Origin: Streptomyces coffeae | GTDB taxonomy: Bacteria > Actinomycetota > Actinomycetes > Streptomycetales > Streptomycetaceae | DNA: 64,000 nucleotides | Direction: 5' to 3' | Assembly: GCF_016741875.1 (NCBI RefSeq) | Contig: NZ_JAERRF010000008.1 | Span: 372,001 to 436,000, forward strand | Part shown: positions 32,611 through 41,203 of the stretch, one piece after another | How positions within the stretch are numbered: position 1 is the first letter of the stretch | Layout of the letters: each line of letters starts with the position of its first letter | Made by a program: the position numbers and the translations under genes | Notes under the pieces: generated by a model | What the model was told of the DNA's origin: nothing | Databases searched by the model: none | What the model saw: the letters and a program-made list of their open reading frames with translations, nothing else

Positions 32611-33360
32611 CTAGCTCCCGCCGAGTTCGCCCAGCCGACGGAGGTCGTCGCGGACGGACTCCCGCTCCTCGGCGGTGAGTCGCACCCCGGCCGCTTCGGC
32701 GCGCGCCGACGCCGCCGACTCCTCGTCCCCGAGTCGCCCGGCGATATCCGCGCGCAGTACGAGGAGGCGCAACAACTGTGTGGCGGTGGGCCGTTGGTCC
32801 GCCAGGCGCAGCACGCGGTCGATGACCTTCGCGGCGCCCGCCGCATCCTCCTTCGAATCCGCGAGAAGCGACGCGTGGTGCAGAGCGCGCGCGAAGGTTT
32901 CCTCGGGCGGCCGCGCCTTCCCGTCCTCCCCGCTCTCCCTGTTCCCGCGGCCGCCCCGCGCGTCGGAGTCCATCCGCTGTCCGACGCGGACGCAGTTGCC
33001 GCCCGGATCGGTCATGAGGAACTGCCGCACGCCGTACGACATGTCTTTCAGTGGCCCGATGCGCGGCAGTCCACGCGTCGGGATCCTCCCGTACGCCGCC
33101 TTGAGCCCGGCCCGGAACTCCCGGTACAGCCCGTCCACATCACCGGTCCGCACATAGCACGTGCTGTACGAGCCCTCCGGCTCGTAGTGCTTCATCCCGA
33201 AGAACTGGAGCTCGACGTCCCCGCGCACCACTACCGCATAGGGGTTGGGGCTCTTCTGTCGGTAAGTCACCTCGAAGCCGAGTGCGGTGTAGAAGTCGAC
33301 AACCGGCTGGAGGGTCCGGCACGGCAGGATCGGAACGGTCTTCTCATCCATGTCCATCAT
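32611..33360 (-). CDS. VOC (glyoxalase/bleomycin resistance) protein with C-terminal helical domain
   Basis: A 249-residue protein. Residues 1-125 form a VOC domain of the bleomycin-resistance type (ILPCRTLQPVVDFYTALGFE, ELQFFGMKHYEP, FLMTDPGGNCVRVGQ). Residues 150-249 form an alpha-helical, TPR-like repeat (FARALHHASLLADSKEDAAG and following). The fusion is uncommon. Metal-binding residues of true glyoxalases are not clear, so it may bind a ligand without catalysis. No ribosome binding site precedes the ATG at 33360, so the message may be leaderless. A palindrome abuts the start. Confidence 0.8.
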   Translation of the reverse strand: MMDMDEKTVPILPCRTLQPVVDFYTALGFEVTYRQKSPNPYAVVVRGDVELQFFGMKHYEPEGSYSTCYVRTGDVDGLYREFRAGLKAAYGRIPTRGLPRIGPLKDMSYGVRQFLMTDPGGNCVRVGQRMDSDARGGRGNRESGEDGKARPPEETFARALHHASLLADSKEDAAGAAKVIDRVLRLADQRPTATQLLRLLVLRADIAGRLGDEESAASARAEAAGVRLTAEERESVRDDLRRLGELGGS

Positions 33361-33361
33361 G

Positions 33362-33379
33362 CTAGTCAAATTTGATTAG
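33362..33379. promoter_or_regulatory. AT-rich palindromic operator at the VOC gene start
   Basis: CTAGTCAAATTTGATTAG is symmetric at 16 of 18 positions, with a perfect TCAAATTTGA core. It lies immediately upstream of the VOC start codon in otherwise GC-rich DNA, a typical repressor site position. Confidence 0.6.
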
Positions 33380-33504
33380 CGGGGGTTGGAGAGCATGCCG
33401 ACCACCTGCCGACAGGCCACTACTGATGTGTGCACAGGGGGAAGGTGGTGTACTCAGGCGCCCGGCCCCCGCGCGGACGCACCATCGGGCGGTGGCGGTG
33501 ACTG

Positions 33505-33876
33505 TCAGGCGGAGGCCCTGTTCTCGGCGTTCTCGGCGGGCGTCGGACAGCCGACGGTCGCGGTCACGGCCGTCAGCAGCACCACCGAGTCCTCCAGCGC
33601 ACGCAACCCATGGCGCTCGTGCGGGATGCGGAGCACCTGCCCCGCGATGAGATCCGTCGTCGCGCCGCCGGTGCTCGTCAGCCGGACGTGCCCGTGCAGT
33701 ACTTGCAGGCTCGCCGCCGGGGGCGCGTTGTGCTCGTCGAGCTCACAGCCGGAGACCATCGCGATCACACTCTGCCGCAGCGGCCCGTCGTGCAGGAACA
33801 GATGTGCGCTGCGCCCGTGCGGATCGGACTTCGCCTGGTCCAGATGGTGGCGCGCAAGCGCGGTGAGGTCATCCAT
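33505..33876 (-). CDS. Cupin-domain protein
   Basis: A 123-residue single-domain cupin. The barrel motifs are recognisable (MVSGCELDEHNAPPAASLQV, HGHVRLTSTGG, GQVLRIPHERHGL), although only some of the usual metal His/Glu ligands are present. GAGGGG precedes the ATG at 33876; the open frame upstream lacks support. Ligand or reaction unknown. Confidence 0.75.
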   Translation of the reverse strand: MDDLTALARHHLDQAKSDPHGRSAHLFLHDGPLRQSVIAMVSGCELDEHNAPPAASLQVLHGHVRLTSTGGATTDLIAGQVLRIPHERHGLRALEDSVVLLTAVTATVGCPTPAENAENRASA

Positions 33877-34050
33877 GTGTGCCCCTCGATCGGCCTGGTC
33901 TGATCGTCGGCGGGTTCCCTCAATCGTCACCGGCTAGCGTGGTGCGCGCCAGTTCACAGGCCGAGTCCCGGGTCCCGAGCCCCAAGAAAGCGGGGAAGGC
34001 CCGTGGCCGCCCAGGAGACCCGTGGCGCACAGGAGAGAGGTTCAGCAGCC

Positions 34051-34374
34051 GTGGCCGACTATCTGACCGTCCTGACCACCACCGACACCCCCGAGAAGGC
34101 CGAGGCGCTGGCGCGCGGGGCCGTGGAGGCGCGGCTGGCGGCCTGCGCGCAGATCAGCCAGCCCGTGACGTCGGTCTACCGCTGGAAGGGGGCCATCGAG
34201 ACCGCGGCCGAGTGGCAGGTGCTGTTCAAGACGACCGCGGCCCGGTACGAGGAGCTGGAGGCGCACATCCGGGAGGCGCACGACTACGACACCCCGGAGG
34301 TCATCGCCACGCCGATCATCAATGGCAGCGAGGACTATCTGGCGTGGGTGGTCACGGAGACGACGATCGACTGA
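34051..34374 (+). CDS. cutA: CutA-family divalent-ion tolerance protein
   Basis: A 107-residue trimeric ferredoxin-fold protein of the CutA1 family. Visible motifs are LTVLTTTDTPEKAEALARG, ACAQISQPVTSVYRWKGAIE and HDYDTPEVIATPI. The preferred GTG at 34051 gives the usual family length and starts directly with the first strand. A GTG at 34003, which also has a good ribosome binding site, would add 16 residues. CutA proteins are linked to copper tolerance and signalling, but the mechanism is uncertain. Confidence 0.88.
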   Translation: MADYLTVLTTTDTPEKAEALARGAVEARLAACAQISQPVTSVYRWKGAIETAAEWQVLFKTTAARYEELEAHIREAHDYDTPEVIATPIINGSEDYLAWVVTETTID

Positions 34375-34441
34375 GCGGCAGCACCAAGGCCGCCGGGCCC
34401 GGACCCCCAGGGCGAAGGGCCCCGGCGCCGATCGCCCCTGA

Positions 34442-35197
34442 TCAGCGGGGGTCGCCGTCCGCGGCGAGCGCCTCCTCGATGCCCCGTTCCCGCGGCCCCA
34501 GGAACTCCGGATCGGGCCGGAAGGTCGCGTCCAGGGCCGCCTTGTTCGCCGCCAGGATCTCCCGCAGCGCGCCATAGCTCCAGGTCACGTCGTGCGGCTC
34601 AGCGACCGCCACCCCGTACGCGTCGATCCCCGCGGCATCGCACAACGCCAGCGCCCGCTGGATATGGAACCCCTGGCTCACCAGCACCGCCCGGTGCACC
34701 CCGAAGATCCGCCGGGCGCGGCTGCACGAGTCCCAGGTGTCGAAGCCCGCGTAGTCGCGCACGATCCGCCGCTCGGGAACACCGCGTTTGACGAGGTAGG
34801 CGCGCATCGCGTCCGGCTCGTCGTAGTCGTGTCGGCTGTTGTCCCCGGTGACCAGCAGCGCGCGGATCTTGCCGTCCCGGTAGAGCCGTACCGCGGTGTC
34901 CAGCCGGTGCGCCAGGTAGGGGGACGGCGAGCCGTTCCACAGCCCCGCCCCGAAGACCACCCCGACCGGGGCCGCGGGCACGTCCGCGACCGTACGGACC
35001 CGGTCCTCGGTGCTCAGCTGCAACCAGGTGGCGGGAAGCAACGCCAGTACACACAGCAGTACACAGATCTGGAAGAGGCGCCGCTGCTCCCGCCGCGTAC
35101 GCCGCCGGAACACCCTCCGCAGCCGCCGCCGCAACCGATACCACGGCGCCGTGGCCACCCACCGCACCCGCTCGAACCGCGCCCCCGCGCGCCGCAT
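34442..35197 (-). CDS. SanA/YdcF-like DUF218 membrane protein
   Basis: A 251-residue protein. A very basic cytoplasmic N-terminus (about 40 residues) is followed by one membrane helix (FQICVLLCVLALLPATWLQL), then an extracytoplasmic DUF218 domain with VVFGAGLWNGSPSPYLAHRL, ALLVTGDNSRHDYDEP and VLVSQGFHIQRAL. SanA-type proteins affect envelope permeability and vancomycin sensitivity in enterobacteria; the role in actinomycetes is unknown. Confidence 0.85.
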   Translation of the reverse strand: MRRAGARFERVRWVATAPWYRLRRRLRRVFRRRTRREQRRLFQICVLLCVLALLPATWLQLSTEDRVRTVADVPAAPVGVVFGAGLWNGSPSPYLAHRLDTAVRLYRDGKIRALLVTGDNSRHDYDEPDAMRAYLVKRGVPERRIVRDYAGFDTWDSCSRARRIFGVHRAVLVSQGFHIQRALALCDAAGIDAYGVAVAEPHDVTWSYGALREILAANKAALDATFRPDPEFLGPRERGIEEALAADGDPR

Positions 35198-35346
35198 CCG
35201 TTCCCCCGCCCCGTCTCACCCCGACAACCGTCGGGGTGAGTGACGCCGCTCGCGCCGTCCCGGTTGCGCCGGACCCGAGCGATCAGGCCGATTCCGCCTA
35301 GCCTTGGACGCGTTCCGTACGACCGAGAAACAGGTGTGATCAAGCC

Positions 35347-36360
35347 GTGCCCCCGATTCCCACAGCAGAGCTCCACCTCCACATCGAGGGCACCCTGGAG
35401 CCCGAGCTCGCCTTCGCGCTCGCCGAGCGCAATGGTGTTGTGCTGCCCTATGACACCCAGGACGAGTTGCGGGTCGCGTACTCCTTCACCGACCTCCAGG
35501 ACTTCCTGGACCTGTACTACGCGCTGATGGCCGTGCTGCGCACCGAGGACGACTTCGCCGACCTGGCCAACGCCTATCTGGCCCGCGCCCGGGAGCAGGG
35601 TGTGCGGCATGCGGAGATCTTCTTCGACCCGCAGGCGCACACCGAGCGCGGGGTCCCCATCGGCACGGTCATCGAGGGCCTGTCGCGGGCCCTGGACGCC
35701 GTGCAGGAGACCCATGGCATCACCACCCGCCTCATCATGTGCTTCCTGCGCGACAAGAGCGCGGAGTCGGCCCTGGAGACCTTCGAGTCGGCCCGGCCGC
35801 ACCTGGACCGGATCGCCGCCGTCGGCCTGGACTCGGCCGAGGTCGGCAATCCGCCGTCGAAGTTCCGCGAGGTGTACGCGCGGGCCCGGGCGGCAGGGCT
35901 GAAGTGTGTCGCGCACGCGGGGGAGGAGGGGCCGCCCGCGTACGTATGGGAGGCGCTGGATGTCCTCGGTGTGGACCGGGTGGACCACGGCGTGCGCTGC
36001 CTGGAGGACGAGGCCCTGGTCGCGCGGCTGGTCGCGGACCAGGTGCCGCTGACCGTCTGCCCGCTGTCCAACGTCCGCCTCCGCGTCGTCGACCGCCTCG
36101 AGGATCACCCGCTGCCCGCGATGCTGGACGCCGGGCTGCTGGTGACGGTGAACTCCGACGACCCCGCCTACTTCGGCGGCTACGTGGGCGACAACTACAC
36201 CGCCGTGCGGAACGCGCTCGGCCTCGACGACGCCACCCTGCGCACCCTGGCCCGCAACTCCTTCCGCGCCGCCTTCCTGGACGAGGAGACGCGGGCGGCG
36301 TACCTGAAGGAAGTCGAGGGAGTGCAGGAAAGCGGGCAGGCCGGGCAGAACGGCGGTTGA
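35347..36360 (+). CDS. add: Adenosine/adenine deaminase family protein
   Basis: A 337-residue zinc amidohydrolase. Zinc ligands are visible in ELHLHIEG (near residue 10), HAGEE and the Asp pair of NSDDPAYFGGY; the catalytic Glu is in AHAGEEGPP. HIEGTLEPEL, FFDPQAHTERG and DDPAYFGGY are typical of the adenine deaminase subgroup rather than classical adenosine deaminase, so adenine may be the true substrate even though such proteins are usually labelled add. Purine salvage, cytoplasm. GTG start. Confidence 0.85.
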   Translation: MPPIPTAELHLHIEGTLEPELAFALAERNGVVLPYDTQDELRVAYSFTDLQDFLDLYYALMAVLRTEDDFADLANAYLARAREQGVRHAEIFFDPQAHTERGVPIGTVIEGLSRALDAVQETHGITTRLIMCFLRDKSAESALETFESARPHLDRIAAVGLDSAEVGNPPSKFREVYARARAAGLKCVAHAGEEGPPAYVWEALDVLGVDRVDHGVRCLEDEALVARLVADQVPLTVCPLSNVRLRVVDRLEDHPLPAMLDAGLLVTVNSDDPAYFGGYVGDNYTAVRNALGLDDATLRTLARNSFRAAFLDEETRAAYLKEVEGVQESGQAGQNGG

Positions 36361-36409
36361 CACCAACGGACGGGCACTGGCCTCCGAGGGCGCGGTGGGG
36401 GCGGAGGCG

Positions 36410-38692
36410 TCAGTCCTCCGCCAGCTCCACCCGTACCGCGCACACCTTGAACTCCGGCATCCGCGACACCGGGTCCAGCGCCGGATTGGTGACCGTGTTG
36501 GCCCGGCCCGGCCCCGCCCAGTGGAACGGCATGAACACCGTGTCCGGCCGGATGTCCCGGCTGATCCGGGCCGGGGCCACGGTCCGGCCGCGGCGGGAGA
36601 CCACCGCGAGCGGGGCGCCCTCCGCGGCGCCCAGCCGGTCGGCGAGCAACGGATGCAGCTGGACGAAGGGACCGGGCGCGGCCTCGTTCAGCTCGGCCAC
36701 CCGCCGGGTCTGGGCGCCCGACTGGTACTGGGACAGCACCCGGCCCGTGGTGAGCAGCACCGGGTACTCCGCGTCCGGCTCCTCGGCCGCGGGCCGGTGG
36801 CTGACGGGGACGAAGCGGGCCCGGCCGTCGGCGGTGGCGAACCGGTCGAGGAAGAGGCGCGGTGTGCCGGGGTGGGGTGCGGGCGCTCCGTCGGCCGCGG
36901 AGCGCAGCGGCCCCGCCCCCGTATCCGCCCTCGCCCCCGTATCCGCCCTCGCCCCCGTATCCGGCCCCACCCCGGCATCCGGCCCCGGCCCCGGTCCGTC
37001 CTCCGCCCCCGGGCCCGCCCCCGGCACGGCCCCCGCCCCCGCCTCCCCCGTCTCCGGGCAGGGCCAGAACACCCCGTCCTCTTCCGCGACCCGGCGGTAT
37101 GTGATGCCCGAGTAGTCCGCGGGCCCGCCCGCCGAGGCGCGCCGCAGTTCGTCGAAGACCTCCTCCGGGTCTTCGGGGAACCCCTTCTCCCAGCCGAGGC
37201 GCGCCGCGAGCCCGTGGAGCACCGCGAGATCCGTCCGTACCCCCGGCGGCGGTGTCAGGGCGGCCCGGCGCAGGATGACCCGGCCCTCCAGATTGGTCGT
37301 GGTGCCCGTCTCCTCGGCCCACTGGGCCACCGGCAGGACGACGTCCGCGAGCGCGGCCGTCTCCGAGAGCACGACGTCCGCGACCGCCAGGAAGTCCAGT
37401 GAGCGCAGCCGCGACTCGATATGGGCCGCGCGGGGCGCGGAGACCAGCGGGTTGGAGCCCATGAGCAGCAGCCCGCGCACCTCGCTGCCGAGCGCGTCCA
37501 GCAGCTCGTACGCGCTGCGCCCCGGCCCGGGGAGCGCATCGGGGTCGACGTCCCAGACGGCCGCCACATGGGCACGCGCGGCCGGGTCGTCCAGCTTGCG
37601 GTAGCCGGGCAGTTGGTCCGCCTTCTGGCCGTGTTCGCGGCCGCCCTGGCCGTTGCCCTGGCCGGTGAGACAGCCGTAGCCGGACAGCGGGCGGCCCGCG
37701 CGGCCGGTGGCCAGGCACAGGTTGATCCAGGCGCCGACGGTGTCGGTGCCCTTGGACTGCTGCTCGGGGCCGCGTGCAGTGAGCACCATCGAGTTTTCCG
37801 CATCGCAGAACATGTCGATCGCTCGGCGGAGTTCGGGCACCGCAACCCCCGTGATCCGCTCGACCAGTTCCGGCCAGTGGGCCATGGCGGCGGCCCGTGC
37901 CTCCTCCCACCCCACGGTCCGCCGGGCGATGAACTCCTCGTCCACCCGGCCCTCCGCCACCACCAGGTGCAGCAGCCCCAGGGCCAGCGCGAGATCGGTC
38001 CCCGGCCGTGGCGCGAGATGCAGATCGGCCTGCTCGGCGGTACGCGTACGGCGTGGATCGATCACGATCAGCCGTCCGCCCGCCTCCTTCAGCTCGGTCA
38101 GATAGCGCAGGGCGGGCGGCATGGTCTCGGCGAGGTTGGAGCCGACGAGGATCACACATCCGGTACGGGAGACATCCGCCAGCGGGAACGGCAGCCCCCG
38201 GTCAAGACCGAAGGCCCGCTGGTGGGCGGCGGCGGCCGAGGACATGCAGAACCGGCCGTTGTAGTCGATCTGCGAGGTGCCGAGCACCACCCGCGCGAAC
38301 TTCCCCAGCGCGTACGCCTTCTCGTTCGTCAGCCCGCCACCGCCGAAGACCCCCACCGCGTCCGGGCCGTGCGCCCGGCCGGTGGCCGCCAGGCCCTCCG
38401 CGACCCGGTCGAGGGCCTCCTCCCAGGTGGCCGGCTCGAGCCGACCGGTATCAGGGCGGCGGACCAGCGGCTCGGTCAGACGCACCCGGGAGGAGAGCAG
38501 AGCGGGCGCTGTGCGCCCCTTGCCGCACAGCGCACCACGGTTGACCGGGAACGCGGTGCGCTCCACCACCTCGACACCGCTGTCCGCGGCCGACGGCCGC
38601 AGGGTCATCCCGCACTGCAACGCGCAGTACGGACAGTGGGTGTCGACGGAGGCGGCGGGTGAGGCGGGTGCGTCCCCAGGAGCGTGCTGCAT
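36410..38692 (-). CDS. Assimilatory nitrate reductase catalytic subunit (molybdopterin)
   Basis: A 760-residue bis-MGD oxidoreductase. The N-terminal [4Fe-4S] motif is CPYCALQC (plus a fourth Cys in RGALCGKG), with molybdopterin domains through GSNLAETMPPAL, TGRAGRPLSGYG and a C-terminal DPVSRMPEFK dinucleotide-binding end. There is no signal peptide, consistent with cytoplasmic nitrate assimilation. Around residues 560-600 lies a low-complexity insert (GPGPDAGVGPDTGARADTGA) encoded by tandem repeats. No electron-transfer subunit adjoins. Product nitrite would go to NirBD at 15.6-19.9 kb. A GlnR-like box lies directly upstream, and the ATG has no ribosome binding site, so it may be leaderless. 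Confidence 0.9.
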   Translation of the reverse strand: MQHAPGDAPASPAASVDTHCPYCALQCGMTLRPSAADSGVEVVERTAFPVNRGALCGKGRTAPALLSSRVRLTEPLVRRPDTGRLEPATWEEALDRVAEGLAATGRAHGPDAVGVFGGGGLTNEKAYALGKFARVVLGTSQIDYNGRFCMSSAAAAHQRAFGLDRGLPFPLADVSRTGCVILVGSNLAETMPPALRYLTELKEAGGRLIVIDPRRTRTAEQADLHLAPRPGTDLALALGLLHLVVAEGRVDEEFIARRTVGWEEARAAAMAHWPELVERITGVAVPELRRAIDMFCDAENSMVLTARGPEQQSKGTDTVGAWINLCLATGRAGRPLSGYGCLTGQGNGQGGREHGQKADQLPGYRKLDDPAARAHVAAVWDVDPDALPGPGRSAYELLDALGSEVRGLLLMGSNPLVSAPRAAHIESRLRSLDFLAVADVVLSETAALADVVLPVAQWAEETGTTTNLEGRVILRRAALTPPPGVRTDLAVLHGLAARLGWEKGFPEDPEEVFDELRRASAGGPADYSGITYRRVAEEDGVFWPCPETGEAGAGAVPGAGPGAEDGPGPGPDAGVGPDTGARADTGARADTGAGPLRSAADGAPAPHPGTPRLFLDRFATADGRARFVPVSHRPAAEEPDAEYPVLLTTGRVLSQYQSGAQTRRVAELNEAAPGPFVQLHPLLADRLGAAEGAPLAVVSRRGRTVAPARISRDIRPDTVFMPFHWAGPGRANTVTNPALDPVSRMPEFKVCAVRVELAED
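36915..36968. repeat. Three tandem 18-bp repeats within the nitrate reductase gene
   Basis: GCCCCCGTATCCGCCCTC is repeated at 36915, 36933 and, with changes at the end, 36951. It encodes DTGARA repeats in a loop between the catalytic and C-terminal domains. The unit length keeps the frame, so copy number can vary harmlessly. Confidence 0.8.
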
Positions 38693-38704
38693 ACGAGCGA
38701 GCGT

Positions 38705-38742
38705 GCTACGCCCGTGTTACGGCCCGCGTCCCCGTGCGTTAC
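38705..38742. promoter_or_regulatory. GlnR-like box between nitrate reductase and chelatase genes
   Basis: On the minus strand it reads GTAAC-n6-GGACG-n6-GTAAC-n6-GTAGC, the same four-half-site, 11-base-period architecture as the nir box. The first and third half-sites match the GTnAC consensus exactly. Placed between the divergent nitrate reductase and chelatase genes, it could serve both. Confidence 0.55.
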
Positions 38743-38852
38743 ACCTCCGGGAATCGGACCTCAGCGCGCCCGGCGGCCGTCCGTGAAGTCGGCGCAACCA
38801 CCTGTCATCGCGGTGCAACGGCGACGCAATACGCCGCTGCCAGGCTCTCTTC

Positions 38853-39803
38853 ATGACGGTGTCGCCCCTCCCGGGTCCTCCCGCTCCTCCTGGTCCGCTC
38901 GGCCCACCTGGTCCCACGGGTGCCATCGGCCCCGCCGGCCCCGCCGGCCCCCACGACTTCGACAGCACGGCGCAGCTCATGACCCAGATCACCGCACAGC
39001 TCCACACCCAGCTCAGCCGCAGAGGGCGGCTCACCGGCCGTCGCCCCGCCCTGCCCCCGCCGACCCTGGTCGCCGTCGCCCACGGCAGCCGGAACCCCGA
39101 GGCGCTGCGCACCGTGACCGCGCTCCTGGCCCGGGTCCGGGCGCTCCGCCCCGACGTGCCGGTACGCCTCGGCCATATCGAGCTGAACCAGCCGTTGCTG
39201 ACCGACACCCTCGCCGGGCTGCGCGGGGACGTCGTCCTGGTGCCGTTGCTCTTGGGCCGCGGCTACCACATCAAGCAGGACATCCCGGCCGCCGTCGCCG
39301 CCGCGCCCCACCTCGACGCCCGGATCGCCGCCCCGCTGGGCCCGCATCCGCTGCTCGCCGAGGCCCTGCACACCCGCCTGGCCGAAGCGGGCTGGCGGCC
39401 TGCGGCCCGCGCCGTAGCCCAGTCCCCGGCGGCAACGGGTGTCGTACTGGCCGCCGCGGGCTCGAACGACCTCGACGCGGGCATCGACACCGCCCGTACC
39501 GCCGCCCTCCTCAGCGCCCGGCTCGGCGGCATCCCCGTGCTGCCCGGCCATGCCTCCGGCGCCGGGCCCACCGTGCCCGACGCGCTCCGCACCCTGGCCG
39601 CCCTCGGTCGTGAGCGGGTGGCGGTGGCCTCCTACTTCACCGCGCCCGGCCGCTTCGCCGGTCAGTGCGCGGACGCCGCCCCCGGGGTCGCGGCGGCCCC
39701 GCTCGGCGCCCATCCGGCCGTCGCCCGGCTTGTGCTCCACCGTTACGAACAGGCCCTCGCGAGTGCTCCCTTGTCACACAGGGCGGTTACCGTCGGTGTA
39801 TGA
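38853..39803 (+). CDS. CbiX/SirB-type chelatase (sirohydrochlorin ferrochelatase)
   Basis: A 316-residue cytoplasmic protein. The chelatase domain starts near residue 70 with the catalytic His in LVAVAHGSRNPEAL, followed by GHIELNQPLL and a duplicated second half. It would insert iron into sirohydrochlorin to make sirohaem, the cofactor of NirB, which explains its location near nitrate genes. Unusually, residues 5-33 are a collagen-like Gly-Pro run (GPPGPTGAIGPAGPAGP), probably a disordered tail. The dgt ATG overlaps its stop. Confidence 0.85.
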   Translation: MTVSPLPGPPAPPGPLGPPGPTGAIGPAGPAGPHDFDSTAQLMTQITAQLHTQLSRRGRLTGRRPALPPPTLVAVAHGSRNPEALRTVTALLARVRALRPDVPVRLGHIELNQPLLTDTLAGLRGDVVLVPLLLGRGYHIKQDIPAAVAAAPHLDARIAAPLGPHPLLAEALHTRLAEAGWRPAARAVAQSPAATGVVLAAAGSNDLDAGIDTARTAALLSARLGGIPVLPGHASGAGPTVPDALRTLAALGRERVAVASYFTAPGRFAGQCADAAPGVAAAPLGAHPAVARLVLHRYEQALASAPLSHRAVTVGV

Positions 39804-41203
39804 GCAGCGCGAGAGGACCCGAGCCCGACCCTTCCGACGCCTCACCCCGGGCCGACAGGTCCGGTGAGGCCGACGCCCGCCGGATCCCCGGCTATGACGT
39901 GGCGGACCTCGAGCGATGGGCCCCCGAGCCCGACAAGCGGCCGGGCCGCACCGCCTTCCAGCGGGACCGGGCCCGGGTGCTGCACTCCGCCGCGCTGCGC
40001 AGGCTGGCCGGAAAGACCCAGGTCGTGCCCGCCGCCCCGGCCGCCGACCCCGGCCCGGCCGGGCGCGCCCCGGCCTGGGACGCCACCCCGCGCACCCGGC
40101 TGACCCACTCCCTGGAGTGCGCCCAGGTGGGGCGGGAGCTGGGCGCCGCCCTCGGCTGTGATCCGGATCTGGTCGAGATGGCCTGTCTCGCCCATGACCT
40201 CGGCCACCCGCCCTTCGGTCACAACGGCGAGCAGGTGCTCAACAAGATCGCCGAGCCCTGCGGCGGCTTCGAGGGAAACGCGCAGTCGCTGCGGCTGCTC
40301 GCCCGTCTTGAACCCAAGCGGTTCGTCCCCGACAAGGAGACCGGCGTCCAGCGGAGCGTCGGTCTCAATCTCACCCGGGCCGCGCTCGACGCCGCCACCA
40401 AGTACCCCTGGCCGCGCGGTGGCCACCCCGAGGACCCCGGCTCCCCGAAGTTCGGGGTCTACGAGGACGACATCCCGGTCTTCCGCTGGTTCCGGCAGGG
40501 CGCCCCCGACGGCCGTACGACCTTCGAGGCTCAGGTCATGGACTGGTCCGACGATGTGGCGTACTCGGTGCACGATGTCGAGGACGGGCTGCACGCCGGC
40601 CATCTCGACCCGGCCAGCCTGCTCGCCGAACCCGACCGGCGCGAGGTGTTCGCCGTCGCCGCCGACCGGTACGCACCGGGCGCCGATCCACAGGAGCTGG
40701 CCGAGGCGCTGGACCGGCTGCTGGAGCAGGAGTGGTGGCCGCACGGCTACGACGGCTCATCGGTCGCCCAGGCCCGGCTGAAGGACGCCACCAGCCAGCT
40801 CATCGGCCGCTTCTGTCTCGCCGCCGAGGGCGCCACCCGCGCCGCGTACGGCACCGGCCGGTTCACCCGCTACACCGCCGAGCTGGTGGTGCCCCGCGCC
40901 ACCCATCTGGAGTGCGCGGTGCTCAAGGCGGTAGCCGACCGCTATGTCATCCAGCGCGCCGACCAGGAGCTGGTCCGGGCCGACCAGCGCGTGGTCATCG
41001 CCGAGCTGGGGCAGGCGCTGATCGCCCGCGCCCCGGTCGGACTCGACCCGCAGTTCCGCGCGCTGTTCGACGAGGCCGACGCGGCCGGGGACGACGCCGG
41101 GCGGCTGCGCGCGATCGTGGACCAGATCGCCGCACTGACCGACGTCTCGGCCCGCTCCCTGCACACCCGGCTCACCGGGCCCCGGTCGGCGCGCCGTCCA
41201 TGA
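39800..41203 (+). CDS. dgt: dGTP triphosphohydrolase (HD superfamily)
   Basis: A 467-residue HD-domain hydrolase that removes triphosphate from dGTP and related dNTPs. Metal-binding HD motifs are TRLTHSLE and CLAHDLGHPPFGHNGE, with a further Asp in MDWSDDVAYSVHD. The N-terminus RTAFQRDRARVLHSAALRRL is typical. The start at 39800 is set by the ATGA overlap with the chelatase gene. It sits upstream of dnaG, a conserved actinomycete arrangement. Confidence 0.92.
   Translation: MSSARGPEPDPSDASPRADRSGEADARRIPGYDVADLERWAPEPDKRPGRTAFQRDRARVLHSAALRRLAGKTQVVPAAPAADPGPAGRAPAWDATPRTRLTHSLECAQVGRELGAALGCDPDLVEMACLAHDLGHPPFGHNGEQVLNKIAEPCGGFEGNAQSLRLLARLEPKRFVPDKETGVQRSVGLNLTRAALDAATKYPWPRGGHPEDPGSPKFGVYEDDIPVFRWFRQGAPDGRTTFEAQVMDWSDDVAYSVHDVEDGLHAGHLDPASLLAEPDRREVFAVAADRYAPGADPQELAEALDRLLEQEWWPHGYDGSSVAQARLKDATSQLIGRFCLAAEGATRAAYGTGRFTRYTAELVVPRATHLECAVLKAVADRYVIQRADQELVRADQRVVIAELGQALIARAPVGLDPQFRALFDEADAAGDDAGRLRAIVDQIAALTDVSARSLHTRLTGPRSARRP

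Noticed and set aside
32319..32846. Leftward frame with a faint transposase-like segment
   Set aside because: Only about 20 residues are suggestive and most of the frame overlaps the VOC gene; not enough for an IS call.
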